Origin: Lactobacillaceae bacterium UBA639
GTDB taxonomy: Bacteria > Bacillota > Bacilli > Lactobacillales > Lactobacillaceae
Length of the DNA stretch: 8,054 nucleotides
Direction: 5' to 3'
Assembly: GCA_002299975.1 (NCBI GenBank)
Contig: DBOT01000035.1
Span: 1,856 to 9,909, forward strand
The notes beneath the pieces are model-generated. The model ran no database searches and was not told the origin of the DNA. It worked only from the letters and a program-made list of their open reading frames with translations. The stretch's first letter is position 1, and each line of letters begins with the position of its first letter. The position numbers and the translations under genes were made by a program. Shown piece after piece: positions 1-7,512 of the stretch.

Positions 1-15
1 GAAAAGCGCTTTCAA
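1..15. promoter_or_regulatory. Candidate catabolite-responsive element (cre-like palindrome)
   Basis: The perfect 10-base palindrome AAAGCGCTTT sits at the window edge. Against the CcpA consensus TGNAARCGNWWWCA the plus strand reads GAAAAGCGCTTTCA, differing only in the first two bases; the minus strand fits the left half (TTGAAAGCGCTTT) equally well. It would lie downstream of the candidate leftward promoter at 163-191, so if real it would act as a roadblock or belong to a gene outside the window. This rests on motif matching only. Confidence 0.35.
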
Positions 16-162
16 TTCAGCGTTTATTTCCGTAAAACCCACGCGTCTGATATTAATTTATCAAAACGTCTTATCAGGCAATAGCTGTTTTACCCGTTTA
101 ACGGAACGACTAATCGAACGGTATATCCCGTATTAAGTGAACACATTAAGTGATAATCGATC

Positions 163-191
163 ATTATAGTCCCACATTTTTTTAATATCAG
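163..191 (-). promoter_or_regulatory. Candidate sigma-A promoter reading leftward out of the window
   Basis: On the minus strand CTGATA (191-186) is separated by 17 bases from a perfect TATAAT (168-163), giving a predicted start near 156. It lies beyond the rlmB terminator and has no gene inside the window, so it probably serves the minus-strand gene left of position 1. A dyad ACCCA-ctgac-TGGGT (194-208) abuts the -35 box and two ATTAAGTGA repeats (132-140, 145-153) lie just downstream of the predicted start, suggesting regulation. Confidence 0.4.
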
Positions 192-220
192 TTACCCACT
201 GACTGGGTGATAAGTGAAAG

Positions 221-260
221 CGAATACAAACGGGCAACTCCCTTATCGGAAGTTGCCCGT
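221..260 (-). terminator. Terminator of the cysS-mrnC-rlmB operon
   Basis: A perfect 10-bp stem (ACGGGCAACT at 230-239, AGTTGCCCGT at 251-260) with an 11-base loop lies 8 bases past the rlmB stop codon. On the minus strand it is followed by TTTGTATTC, a modest T-rich tail, which fits an intrinsic terminator for the leftward operon. Confidence 0.75.
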
Positions 261-267
261 CTACATC

Positions 268-1017
268 TTATTTTAATGGGTGTCGCGAATTGAATCCCTG
301 ATAGATTAAGAGACTAGCGGCCACACTGGCGTTCAGACTCTGGACGTGCCCGATCATCGGAATCGTCAGCATCTCGTCACAGGTCTTCTTCAGGAGGGCG
401 GAAATCCCCTTACCTTCATTACCGATGACTAGTGCCACGGCGCCGTGGGCATCCCAGGTCCGGTAGTCCTTGCCCTTCATGTCGGTACCGAAGAGCCAAA
501 CGCCCCGTTCCTGAAGCTCCTTAGCCGTCTGAACCAGGTTGGTAACCCGGGCCACCGGAACGTGTTCGATTGCCCCGGTCGAGGTCTTGGCCACCACGGA
601 GGTCAGGCCGACTGCCCGGCGACGCGGAATGATGATTCCGTGGACCCCGGCCGCATCCGCTGTCCGGATAATGGACCCTAAATTGTGAGGATCCTCCAAC
701 TCATCTAAGATCAGGAAGAAGGGATCTTCACCGTGCTTGGCCGCATTATCGAAGAGGTCATCGATAGTGGCATATTGGTAGGCAGCTACCGCAAGGGCAA
801 CCCCCTGGTGGTTTTGGTGGTCAGTCATCATGTCCAGCTTGTTCTTAGGAACATTAGAAATGACTAGCCGCTTTTCCTTCGCCAGCTTGATAATCTGCGC
901 GATGGCATCGGCCTTCAATCCGGATTGAATAAAGACCTTGTTGATCTCCTGGTCCGACTTAAGCGCCATGATCGCCGGATGCCGGCCAATAATAAAATCA
1001 GTATTTTCAGTCTTCAT
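268..1017 (-). CDS. rlmB: 23S rRNA (guanosine-2'-O-)-methyltransferase RlmB, TrmH/SpoU family
   Basis: This is a 249-residue SPOUT-class methyltransferase that uses S-adenosylmethionine to methylate the 2'-OH of a guanosine in 23S rRNA (G2251 in E. coli). An N-terminal substrate-binding domain (about 7-80, starting [11 protein letters not shown]) precedes the knotted catalytic domain (about 98-245). The three family motifs are clear: [14 protein letters not shown] (111-124, with the catalytic-type Asn112 and Arg118), [10 protein letters not shown] (197-206) and [19 protein letters not shown] (219-237). Length is normal. The ATG lies inside the end of mrnC (11-base overlap) with only a weak upstream GGGGCGG, so translation is probably coupled to mrnC. 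YacO of Bacillus is the same family in the same position. Other TrmH paralogues modify tRNA, but the N-terminal domain and context favour RlmB. Confidence 0.93.
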   Translation of the reverse strand: MKTENTDFIIGRHPAIMALKSDQEINKVFIQSGLKADAIAQIIKLAKEKRLVISNVPKNKLDMMTDHQNHQGVALAVAAYQYATIDDLFDNAAKHGEDPFFLILDELEDPHNLGSIIRTADAAGVHGIIIPRRRAVGLTSVVAKTSTGAIEHVPVARVTNLVQTAKELQERGVWLFGTDMKGKDYRTWDAHGAVALVIGNEGKGISALLKKTCDEMLTIPMIGHVQSLNASVAASLLIYQGFNSRHPLK

Positions 1018-1420
1018 GCTTTGTCCGCCCCACTTCCACTTGTTTGATGCACCATTCTGCCAGTTCGTTCAACCGTTCCTGCCGGCCCGAGAGCTGGAGG
1101 TAACCCATTAAAGCCTCAAAACCGGTCGAGATCCGGTAGGTCAAAACGGCGGTATGCTTGGCATGGGTATGACTGTTGGCGTTGCGACCCCGCTTGAAGT
1201 AGGCCCACTCTTCGTCGGTCAACAGTTCGTCTTGCTTCATCAGGTCGATCAATGCCGCCTGAGCCTTCGCCGAAACATAGTGGGTGGCAATGTGCTGGAG
1301 CTTAGTCGGTTTACTCAGTCCCGTGCTCAACAGGTGTTGGCGAATGAACACCTCGTAGACCGCATCACCGAGGTAGGCCAGGGCGATGCCGTTTAGTTGT
1401 CGATAGTCTGCTTTTTCCAT
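1007..1420 (-). CDS. mrnC: Mini-ribonuclease III
   Basis: This 137-residue protein is a stand-alone RNase III catalytic domain without a double-stranded RNA-binding domain. The family trims the ends of precursor 23S rRNA as a homodimer. The acidic signature is present as AYLGDAVYE (15-23; Asp19 and Glu23), with [14 protein letters not shown] (75-88) and [10 protein letters not shown] (99-108; Glu102) completing the metal-binding set. Length is typical. The start follows the cysS stop by 12 bases. The only Shine-Dalgarno (AAGGAG, formed by the last cysS codons) is about 15 bases from the ATG, which is unusually far, but no better in-frame start is visible. Its place between cysS and rlmB is the standard Firmicutes arrangement, pairing two 23S rRNA maturation enzymes. 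Confidence 0.93.
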   Translation of the reverse strand: MEKADYRQLNGIALAYLGDAVYEVFIRQHLLSTGLSKPTKLQHIATHYVSAKAQAALIDLMKQDELLTDEEWAYFKRGRNANSHTHAKHTAVLTYRISTGFEALMGYLQLSGRQERLNELAEWCIKQVEVGRTKHED

Positions 1421-1432
1421 TGTAATTAAAAA

Positions 1433-2845
1433 CTACTCCTTCTTGTACCGGGTTCCCTGGGGGGTATCCTCAAGAATAATCCCCTGCTTCTTCAGGTCGT
1501 CCCGAATTTGGTCACTACGGGCGAAGTCCTTGTTCTTGCGGGCCTCATTCCGTTCTTCAATCAGCTGCTTGATCTGGTCGTCATCGATTTGGTTATCAGA
1601 TGCCGTCAGCTTAACCCCGAAGATACTCATCAGCGTTGCCAGGGTCGACTTCAAATCCGCCAGGGCATCAGCGTTGACCTGATCTTTTTGGGCATAGACG
1701 TTAGCGTACTTGACCAGTTCGTAAACCACAGCGATCCCGTTTTGAACGTTAATGTCATCATCCATGGCATCGGTGAAACGCTGCTTGAATTCGGCCAACT
1801 TGGCGTCAACATCGGCGTCCCCACCAGTCTGGGCATCCTGTTCCCGGTAGGTCAGGTTGTCGTAGGCCGTCTGGATGTGGTCAAGGTTGTTCTTGGCATC
1901 AACCAGGTTATCTTCACTGTACTGGATTGGCCGCCGGTACTGGGTTGTTGCCATGAAGAAACGCAGCACCTGGGGGTCAACCTTCTTGATGATGTCGTGG
2001 ACGGTGATGAAGTTGTGCAAGGACTTGCTCATCTTCTCATTGTCCTTACCGATGGTGACAAAACCGTTGTGCATCCAGTAACGGACAAACTGCTGACCGT
2101 TTTCCGCCTCACTCTGAGCAATCTCGTTTTCGTGGTGTGGGAACTCCAGGTCCTGTCCACCGGCATGAATATCAATGGTCTTGCCGAGGTACTTGGTGGA
2201 CATCACGGAGCACTCAATGTGCCAACCGGGACGGCCCTTACCCCATGGGGAATCCCAACTGATTTCACCGGGCTTAGCGGCCTTCCAGAGAGCAAAGTCC
2301 ATCGGGTCTTCCTTCTTATCGACCTCATCGGCGCTGACGTGTTCGCTGGCCCCAACTTCAAGGTCATCAATTGATTGACCGGACAACTGACCGTAGTGCT
2401 TGAACTTCCGGGCTCGGTAGTAAACGTCACCGGCCTTTGCGTAGGCATAGCCCTTATCAATTAAGCCGCTGACAAACTTGATGATGTCCGGGATGTTTTC
2501 CGTTGCCCGCGGGTGCAGGGTTGCCGGCTCAATGTTAATGGCCGTCGTGTCCTCCATGAAGGCGTTGATGTACTTCTCCGCCAGCTGGGGCACCGTGATT
2601 CCCTGCTCGTGGGCTGCCTTGATCATCTTGTCATCAACGTCAGTGAAGTTGGAGACATAGTTGACCTTGTAGCCCTTGAATTCAAGGTAGCGCCGCACCG
2701 TGTCAAAGGCAATTGCTGAACGGGCATTGCCGATGTGAATATAATTGTAAACCGTTGGGCCACAGACATACATGTTAACAACGCCTGGATGTAGCGGCTT
2801 AAACTCTTCCTTTTTTCTTGTCAACGTATTATAGATCGTTAGCAT
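1433..2845 (-). CDS. cysS: Cysteinyl-tRNA synthetase
   Basis: This class I aminoacyl-tRNA synthetase (470 residues) charges tRNA-Cys with cysteine using ATP in the cytoplasm. The Rossmann fold carries the HIGH-like HIGN (37-40) after CGPTVY (28-33) and the KMSKS loop (271-275). The cysteine-recognising zinc site is intact: Cys28, Cys212 (in ECSVM), His237 and Glu241 (in FPHHENE). An anticodon-binding/DALR-type helical region follows, ending [19 protein letters not shown] near the C-terminus. The frame is open to a TTG at 2875, but the ATG at 2845 is preceded by GAGGGAG at 8 bases and gives the family's usual N-terminus (MLTIYNTL), so I chose it. It is the first gene of the operon with mrnC and rlmB. 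No T-box was found upstream. Confidence 0.97.
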   Translation of the reverse strand: MLTIYNTLTRKKEEFKPLHPGVVNMYVCGPTVYNYIHIGNARSAIAFDTVRRYLEFKGYKVNYVSNFTDVDDKMIKAAHEQGITVPQLAEKYINAFMEDTTAINIEPATLHPRATENIPDIIKFVSGLIDKGYAYAKAGDVYYRARKFKHYGQLSGQSIDDLEVGASEHVSADEVDKKEDPMDFALWKAAKPGEISWDSPWGKGRPGWHIECSVMSTKYLGKTIDIHAGGQDLEFPHHENEIAQSEAENGQQFVRYWMHNGFVTIGKDNEKMSKSLHNFITVHDIIKKVDPQVLRFFMATTQYRRPIQYSEDNLVDAKNNLDHIQTAYDNLTYREQDAQTGGDADVDAKLAEFKQRFTDAMDDDINVQNGIAVVYELVKYANVYAQKDQVNADALADLKSTLATLMSIFGVKLTASDNQIDDDQIKQLIEERNEARKNKDFARSDQIRDDLKKQGIILEDTPQGTRYKKE

Positions 2846-3172
2846 ATTATCTGCTCCCTCATAATTTACTTGCAAATTGCTTCCTTAATCTTACCACAAA
2901 CCGTCCTTGTCCGCGCCCCATTGAGAATTTCGGCACTTGAAAAGTTCTTTAAGACTTTGGTCATAATTTCTTCACATTCTACTGTTAGTATAATAAGCGT
3001 AGTAAAGAAAGAGCTTTGCTACATCAATGAAACCTATTATTTTTCAATTACTCCTCCCAATAGTAACCGAAAAAAATAATCATTACGAAATCTCCCCCAA
3101 GTTTTCGTAATACTCCCTATTATCGAGGGCGGCTGATCCCAGGCCGTCCTTTTCTTTTGGCTATTTTGACCT
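2846..3172 (-). other. Gene-free leader region upstream of cysS
   Basis: This AT-rich stretch holds no convincing gene. It contains a terminator-like hairpin (3070-3111), a GC-rich imperfect hairpin (about 3126-3149, GGACGGC/GCCGCCC), a possible minus-strand -10 box TATACT (2992-2987) without a good -35, and a weak 32-codon ORF (2866-2964) ending 20 bases before cysS. The T-box core GGGTGG is absent. In Bacillus and, as I recall, many lactobacilli, gltX lies between yacL and cysS; nothing here resembles it. Confidence 0.5.
3070..3111 (-). terminator. Terminator or attenuator upstream of cysS
   Basis: Reading leftward, a perfect 9-bp stem ATTACGAAA/TTTCGTAAT with a 12-base loop (ACTTGGGGGAGA) is followed by GATTA and seven T residues. 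It lies about 60 bases past the yacL terminator and about 225 bases before cysS. It could catch read-through from yacL, end a short RNA, or act as an attenuator in a long cysS leader. No antiterminator pairing was identified. Confidence 0.5.
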
Positions 3173-3206
3173 AAAAAAGGAGATCGCCGCGTGCGATCTC
3201 CTTTTT
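3173..3206. terminator. Bidirectional intrinsic terminator after the dut-radA-yacL operon
   Basis: A perfect 9-bp stem GGAGATCGC/GCGATCTCC with a 5-base loop has T5 on the plus side and T6 on the minus side. It begins a few bases past the yacL stop codon and ends the leftward operon. Confidence 0.9.
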
Positions 3207-3210
3207 CTAT

Positions 3211-4383
3211 TTACTTCTTTGAATTATTGGAATGCCCCTTGTCCTTGGGCTTGTCACTGCCCTTAGACTTGTCATCCGTCTTGGACTGCTCGTCAATTCC
3301 CCGCTGGGAGTGCAGTGGCCGGGCAAAGATCATCCGACCGGCATCCGTCTGCAGGGCACTGGTGACCTCAACTTCAATCGGCTTGTTCATGAAGTAGCGG
3401 CCATCCTCGACCACGACCATCGTCCCGTCGTCCAGGTAGGCAACCCCTTGCTGTCGTTCGGTCCCCTTCTTGACGACCACGACTTTGAGGGTCTCACCCG
3501 GAATTACCCGGGGCCGCAGTGACTTAGCCAGGTTGTTGATGTTCAAGACATCGACGTTCTGGAACTGAATCACCTTGTTGAGGTTGTAGTCATTAGTAAC
3601 GATGGCCCCGTTGACCTTCTTGGCCAGGGCAATCAACTTGCTGTCAACCTCAGGGATATCTTCGAAGTCACCCTCGTACATCTCAATCGGTACGATCTTC
3701 TCGCTCCGCAGCTTGTTTAAGATGTCCAATCCACGCCGGCCCCGTACCCGCTTGATACTCTCGCCAGAGTCAGCAATATATTGCAACTCATAGAGAACAA
3801 AGTTAGGTACCAGCAGGGTTCCTTCCAGGAAACCGGTCTTGACCAGGTCATAGATCCGCCCGTCAATCAGGATGTTGGTATCCAGGATCTTGTAATGGTG
3901 GTAGTTGGCATCATGGCGGTCAATCATCTCACCATTATCATCGTTGTGCTGGGCTTTCCGGGTTAACAACTTCTTCCATTCGTCTATCCGGGTGGTCCCA
4001 ATCCGAAAGCCCAGGTAGCTGAACAGCAGCATCAACAGGATCGGTAAGACATTGTTGACCACCGGAATGTTGGTCTGCCAGAGCGGGATCGAAATCAATA
4101 CCGCCAAGATCAAACCGAGGATCGTCAACAAAGCACCGAAAATCAGGTAGAGCGGGTTCTTTTGTGTCAGTTCCCGCTCAATTTGCGTCAGCAGTCTCAT
4201 TGTTGGTTTGGCCAATAGCAATCCTAGCAGCCAGAAAATAAGTGCACCGATAATAATATCTAAGAATACCAACAACGGGAGTGCAAAGTGCAATTTTAAC
4301 ACGTCCCACAGTAGGGGGAGATAGTAGAAACCGACCATTGCCCCAACCAGGACGTAGATTGCAACTACAATCCGTTTTCGCAT
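3211..4383 (-). CDS. Membrane-anchored PIN/TRAM domain protein, YacL family
   Basis: This 390-residue protein has four predicted membrane helices (about 5-22, 33-58, 78-99, 108-126), then a cytoplasmic PIN nuclease-like domain (about 165-283) and a TRAM domain (about 292-355). PIN acidic residues are visible: Asp168 in LDTN, Glu199 in YEL, Asp220, Asp247 in VDSKL and Asp265 in TNDYN, so the metal site looks intact and a membrane-tethered ribonuclease is plausible. The exact substrate of the family is not known to me. The last 30 residues are a lysine/serine/aspartate-rich low-complexity tail (from about 366), longer than I expect for YacL. The ATG has AAGGAGG at 7 bases. It follows radA by 24 bases, the conserved Firmicutes order. 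Confidence 0.88.
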   Translation of the reverse strand: MRKRIVVAIYVLVGAMVGFYYLPLLWDVLKLHFALPLLVFLDIIIGALIFWLLGLLLAKPTMRLLTQIERELTQKNPLYLIFGALLTILGLILAVLISIPLWQTNIPVVNNVLPILLMLLFSYLGFRIGTTRIDEWKKLLTRKAQHNDDNGEMIDRHDANYHHYKILDTNILIDGRIYDLVKTGFLEGTLLVPNFVLYELQYIADSGESIKRVRGRRGLDILNKLRSEKIVPIEMYEGDFEDIPEVDSKLIALAKKVNGAIVTNDYNLNKVIQFQNVDVLNINNLAKSLRPRVIPGETLKVVVVKKGTERQQGVAYLDDGTMVVVEDGRYFMNKPIEVEVTSALQTDAGRMIFARPLHSQRGIDEQSKTDDKSKGSDKPKDKGHSNNSKK

Positions 4384-4407
4384 TTTGGTTCCTCCTTTAT
4401 TAAATTT

Positions 4408-5784
4408 TTAGGCCAGTGCCAGGCGCAGAGCCTCACGCAGGGTGGTTACCCCGATGACCTCAATGCCGGTCGGCGGGTTCCAACCCTTCAGGTTGTTCTT
4501 TGGCACGAAGATCCGCTGGAAGCCCAGCTTCTGCGCCTCGGCCACCCGCTGCTCAATCCGGTTGACCCGGCGAATTTCACCGGTCAGCCCGACTTCACCG
4601 ACGAAGGCATCGCTCGGGCGGGTCCCCTTGTCACGGTAACTCGACGCAATCGATACGGCAATGGCCAGGTCGATCGCTGGTTCGTCCAGTTTGACTCCCC
4701 CGGCCGCCTTAAGGTAAGCGTCCTGATTCTGCAGCATCAGGTTGGCCCGCTTCTCCAGCACCGCCATAATCAATGATACACGGTTCCGGCTCAGACCGGT
4801 AGCGGTTCGCTGCGCGTTACCGTAGACCGTTGGCGTCACCAGGGCCTGGATTTCGACCAGGATCGGCCGGGTCCCCTCTAGTGAAACCACCACGGCAGAC
4901 CCGGTAGCGTCACGCAGGCGTTCCTCCAGGAAGATCTCAGACGGGTTCTTGACCTCGGTCAGCCCGTTCGTATGCATCTCGAAGATCCCCAGCTCGTTGG
5001 TGGAGCCGAAACGGTTCTTCACCGAGCGCAGAATCCGGTAGGTGTGGTGCAGGTCCCCCTCAAAGTAGAGAACCGTGTCCACCATGTGCTCCAAAATCTT
5101 AGGACCCGCGAGCGCCCCGCCCTTGGTGACATGGCCCACCACGAAGATCGTGATGTTGTTGCTCTTGGCAATTTGCATCAGCTGGGCAGTCACCTCACGG
5201 ATCTGGGAGACACTCCCGATCGCGGAGTTGACGTCCGTGGCTTGCATCGTCTGCACGGAGTCAATTACGACAAATTCTGGCTTGAGATCCCGGATCGTGT
5301 CGCGGATACTGTCCATGTTGGTTTCGGGGTAAACGTAGAAGTTATCCCCGGCCACATGGAGGCGTTCGGCCCGCATCTTAATCTGGGTGCCGCTCTCTTC
5401 CCCCGAGACGTAGAGAACCTTGTGGTGGTCATCGCTCAGCTGTCCAGAGACCTGGAGGAGGAGGGTCGACTTACCGATTCCGGGGTCCCCACCGATCAGG
5501 ATCAGGGAGCCCGGGACGATCCCGCCACCAAGGACCCGGTTGAGTTCATTGAGCCGCGTCTTTACCCGGGGCGTCTCCTGACTGTTGATTTCACTGATCT
5601 TCTGCGGTTTGGACACTAGGCCGGTCAGAGTCGTCGTCTTGGCCTTGGTGGCTGATGAACCACCGCTTTGCACCTGCTCCTCGACGAAGGTGTTCCACTC
5701 CCCACAGTTTGGGCAGCGGCCCAGGTAACGCGGGGAGTTATAGCCGCAGTTTTGGCAAACATACTGTGTTCTTACCTTTGCCAT
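4408..5784 (-). CDS. radA: DNA repair protein RadA (branch-migration ATPase)
   Basis: This 458-residue protein is a RecA-like, DnaB-type ATPase that promotes branch migration during recombinational repair and natural transformation. All family parts are present in order: a C4 zinc finger (Cys10, Cys13, Cys24, Cys27), Walker [11 protein letters not shown] (98-107), Walker B VVIDSVQ (172-178), the RadA signature KNRFG (256-260) and a C-terminal Lon-protease-like domain (about 285-458, with [10 protein letters not shown]) that lacks protease activity in this family. Length is normal. The ATG has AAGGAG at 8 bases, and that ribosome binding site overlaps the dut stop codon, indicating coupled expression. 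Confidence 0.97.
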   Translation of the reverse strand: MAKVRTQYVCQNCGYNSPRYLGRCPNCGEWNTFVEEQVQSGGSSATKAKTTTLTGLVSKPQKISEINSQETPRVKTRLNELNRVLGGGIVPGSLILIGGDPGIGKSTLLLQVSGQLSDDHHKVLYVSGEESGTQIKMRAERLHVAGDNFYVYPETNMDSIRDTIRDLKPEFVVIDSVQTMQATDVNSAIGSVSQIREVTAQLMQIAKSNNITIFVVGHVTKGGALAGPKILEHMVDTVLYFEGDLHHTYRILRSVKNRFGSTNELGIFEMHTNGLTEVKNPSEIFLEERLRDATGSAVVVSLEGTRPILVEIQALVTPTVYGNAQRTATGLSRNRVSLIMAVLEKRANLMLQNQDAYLKAAGGVKLDEPAIDLAIAVSIASSYRDKGTRPSDAFVGEVGLTGEIRRVNRIEQRVAEAQKLGFQRIFVPKNNLKGWNPPTGIEVIGVTTLREALRLALA

Positions 5785-5796
5785 TATTATTGCTCC

Positions 5797-6333
5797 TTAC
5801 TTTTGGGTTGAGCCGAAACCGCCCGTCCGCTGGGCAGTTGGTTGCTTCTCATCATCGGCAAGTAGGTAAGGGATGAAGATCCCCTGCCCGATTCGCTCAC
5901 CCTTCTTGATGTGGTAGTCACGAAGGCCGTAGTTGATCAGCTGGAAGAAGATCTCCCCTTCGTTGCTGTCATTATCATAGTAGTCGGCATCCACGATTCC
6001 GACCCCGTTTGGCAGAACCAGCCGCCGCTTCAGGGGCCCACTCGACCGGTCAGCCAGCAGGAGAAACTCGTTTGGCTGCATGTAGGCCTTGATCCCGGTT
6101 GGCACTAAGTAGGGTTTCAAGGCGGCATCGGCAGCCGTAAAGTCAGTATCCGTCAGCTTCTTCTGCTGGTGGATTGTCCAGAGGGCTTTGATGAAGTTCC
6201 CCTTCCAGATGGACGGCAGGGTAAAGTCCTCCGCTGCCTCGAAGTCATAACCGGCCGCGTTGGCTGTCTGCCGTTGGGGCAGGTTAATCCCCTGCTCACG
6301 TCTCTTGGAAACTACCTTAAATCCGCGTTTCAT
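5797..6333 (-). CDS. dut: Trimeric dUTP diphosphatase
   Basis: This 178-residue dUTPase splits dUTP to dUMP and pyrophosphate, keeping uracil out of DNA and feeding thymidylate synthesis. The five motifs are present: AGYDFEA (27-33), RSSGPLKR (96-103), NGVGIVDADYYDN (109-121, with the catalytic Asp115-Ala-Asp-Tyr region), KGERIGQGIFIPY (144-156) and the C-terminal P-loop-like RTGGFGST (169-176). A roughly 40-residue insertion between motifs 1 and 2 makes it longer than E. coli Dut, as in other lactic acid bacterial and phage forms. A GTG at 6342 is in frame, but GAGGTG lies 6 bases before the ATG at 6333, so the ATG is the start. It is the first gene of the dut-radA-yacL operon. A TATAAT (6375-6370) lies upstream without a recognisable -35. 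Confidence 0.93.
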   Translation of the reverse strand: MKRGFKVVSKRREQGINLPQRQTANAAGYDFEAAEDFTLPSIWKGNFIKALWTIHQQKKLTDTDFTAADAALKPYLVPTGIKAYMQPNEFLLLADRSSGPLKRRLVLPNGVGIVDADYYDNDSNEGEIFFQLINYGLRDYHIKKGERIGQGIFIPYLLADDEKQPTAQRTGGFGSTQK

Positions 6334-6408
6334 TTTGTTCACCTCATCGAATTAAATCACTATTTAATTATTATAAGATAGAACCTTTAGTAATGGTATT
6401 GCTTAGGC

Positions 6409-6437
6409 TTGACTTTTGGGATTACTTTACGGAAAAT
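6409..6437 (+). promoter_or_regulatory. Weak candidate promoter for the GNAT-rpiA transcript
   Basis: TTGACT (6409-6414) is separated by 17 bases from GAAAAT (6432-6437). The -35 matches 5 of 6 and the -10 matches 4 of 6 consensus bases. The predicted start near 6444 would leave almost no leader before the ATG at 6448, so either that start codon or this promoter may be wrong. Confidence 0.25.
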
Positions 6438-6447
6438 TGGTATTGAA

Positions 6448-6756
6448 ATGGATGTGATCACTTTGCAATATCAAATTGAGGATCACCGGATTGTTGCCAG
6501 CGACGACCACCAGCCATTCGTTGGTGAGATCAGCTTTCCCGCTGTCGACGGCTACCCTGATCGGGTCGTTGTCGAACGCGTCTTTGTCCACCCTGACTAC
6601 CGCGGTAAGGGGATCGCTGCCGTTCTCGTAAAACGTTTTATCAAGTACGCCAGCGACCAGGGATGGACCGTCAAGTTGATGTGTCCCTACGCAACCCAGC
6701 AGTTCAAGCTGCATCCGGAATACCAGCGTTTGTTATTACCAGAAGATCGTTTTTAG
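6448..6756 (+). CDS. Small GNAT-like N-acetyltransferase (COG2388/YjdJ-type)
   Basis: About 102 residues form the minimal GNAT fold of the COG2388 type (related to mammalian NATD1). The acetyl-CoA loop is YRGKGIA (51-57) after the strand VVVERVFVHPD (40-50), and the family C-terminal signature MCPYATQQF...HPEYQRLL (78-96) includes conserved Cys79. The acceptor substrate is unknown for most members. The start is uncertain: a TTG at 6409 would add 13 residues, but no strong ribosome binding site supports either; the ATG at 6448 gives the usual length. It is divergent from dut and ends 17 bases before rpiA, so the two are probably co-transcribed. Confidence 0.85.
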   Translation: MDVITLQYQIEDHRIVASDDHQPFVGEISFPAVDGYPDRVVVERVFVHPDYRGKGIAAVLVKRFIKYASDQGWTVKLMCPYATQQFKLHPEYQRLLLPEDRF

Positions 6757-6773
6757 TATAGGAGGAATGTTCA

Positions 6774-7301
6774 ATGAATCAAGACGAATTAAAGGCCCAA
6801 ACGGGTAAGGAATCAGTCAAGTACATCAAGTCTGGCATGATTGTCGGTCTCGGCACCGGCTCAACCGTCCGTTACATGGTCGACGAGCTCGGTAAGCAAG
6901 TCCAAGCCGGTAACCTGACCAACATCATCGGGGTAACGACTTCCAGCCGGACCACCAAGCAGGCCGAAAGCCTCGGCATCACCATCAAGAACCTCGATGA
7001 CGTCGACCACATCGACCTGACCATCGACGGTGCTGACGAGATCAGCGACGACTTCCAAGGTATCAAGGGCGGCGGTGGCGCCCTGCTCTGGGAAAAGATC
7101 GTCAACAACGCTTCGACCAAGCGAATTTGGATCGTCGACGAATCTAAACTGGTCAAGCGGATCGGGAACTTCGGCGTGCCGGTGGAAGTAATTCCGTTTG
7201 GGGCCCAACACGTCTTTAACTACTTCGCCAAGCAAGGTTACCACCCGGCCTGGCGGTTAACGGACGATGGCGCCAAGTACCGGACCGACGAAAAGAACTG
7301 A
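6774..7301 (+). CDS. rpiA: Ribose-5-phosphate isomerase A, C-terminally truncated (possible pseudogene)
   Basis: The product would interconvert ribose 5-phosphate and ribulose 5-phosphate in the pentose phosphate pathway. The N-terminal active-site elements are intact: GTGST (27-31), DGADE (85-89) and [11 protein letters not shown] (98-108, with the catalytic-type Lys and Glu). The start is certain, with AGGAGG 8 bases before the ATG. The frame stops after 175 residues at TDEKN, where relatives continue with an NYIIDL-like strand and a GVVEHGLF-like motif to about 225-230 residues. The missing roughly 50 residues complete the fold, so the protein is probably unstable or inactive. The stop codon is supplied by a 53-base repeat (7298-7350) also found at 7755, and no trace of the lost rpiA end is seen downstream, so this is a rearrangement junction, not a point mutation. 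Confidence 0.85.
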   Translation: MNQDELKAQTGKESVKYIKSGMIVGLGTGSTVRYMVDELGKQVQAGNLTNIIGVTTSSRTTKQAESLGITIKNLDDVDHIDLTIDGADEISDDFQGIKGGGGALLWEKIVNNASTKRIWIVDESKLVKRIGNFGVPVEVIPFGAQHVFNYFAKQGYHPAWRLTDDGAKYRTDEKN

Positions 7302-7350
7302 TTACTTATCCGAATTTACGGGGTACCTTAAAAGGTGCTCTTTTTTTATA
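7298..7350 (+). repeat. Direct repeat copy 1: small-RNA tail fused to rpiA
   Basis: This 53-base unit matches 7755-7806: the first 16 bases (CTGATTACTTATCCGA) are identical, then a short diverged stretch, then GGGGTACCT..AAAAGGTGCTC and a T run. It starts at the exact end of intact rpiA sequence. The second copy is the 3' end of a candidate antitoxin RNA, so this one is probably a relic of another such gene. Confidence 0.85.
7321..7347 (+). terminator. Intrinsic terminator after truncated rpiA
   Basis: An 8-bp stem (GGGTACCT with AGGTGCTC, two G-U pairs, loop TAAA) is followed by seven T residues. It lies within repeat copy 1 and now ends the GNAT-rpiA transcript. Confidence 0.8.
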
Positions 7351-7402
7351 TTTAAATTCATTCTCCAAATTAGTTTTGATATTATAAAGCTAGATATTAA
7401 TA

Positions 7403-7431
7403 TTGGCCATAATAAAGCTGCTATGTAATAT
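7403..7431 (+). promoter_or_regulatory. Weak candidate promoter facing the toxin 3' end
   Basis: TTGGCC (7403-7408) and TAATAT (7426-7431) are spaced by 17 bases in AT-rich DNA. A transcript from about 7438 would run antisense to the toxin mRNA tail and end at the shared hairpin at 7469-7493, about 60 nt, as RNA II does in par/fst loci. AT-rich sequence gives such matches by chance. Confidence 0.25.
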
Positions 7432-7463
7432 AGAGTCTATTAATATAAATAACTTCCAGAAAT

Positions 7464-7496
7464 CAAAAACGCCTGCCGCACGCGACAGACGCTGTT
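7464..7496. terminator. Terminator of the toxin mRNA, possibly bidirectional
   Basis: A 9-bp GC-rich stem with G-U pairs (ACGCCTGCC at 7469-7477 against GACAGACGC at 7484-7492, loop of 6) is followed by T5 on the minus strand and has T4 on the plus strand. It lies about 20 bases past the toxin stop codon. Confidence 0.8.
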
Positions 7497-7512
7497 TTAT
7501 TCTGCTGAAGTG

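Noticed and set aside
1508..2374. 288-codon open frame on the plus strand opposite cysS
   Set aside because: It is a shadow of cysS, without a ribosome binding site or recognisable domain; cysS is unambiguous on the other strand.
2870..3079. 69-codon plus-strand frame in the cysS upstream gap
   Set aside because: It starts with TTG, has no Shine-Dalgarno, runs over regulatory-looking DNA and has no recognisable sequence.
2846..3210. T-box riboswitch upstream of cysS
   Set aside because: The conserved GGGTGG-type T-box core is absent on the minus strand, and the terminator hairpin has no matching antiterminator.
4972..5619. 215-codon open frame on the plus strand opposite radA
   Set aside because: It is antisense to conserved radA motifs and arises from codon bias in radA.
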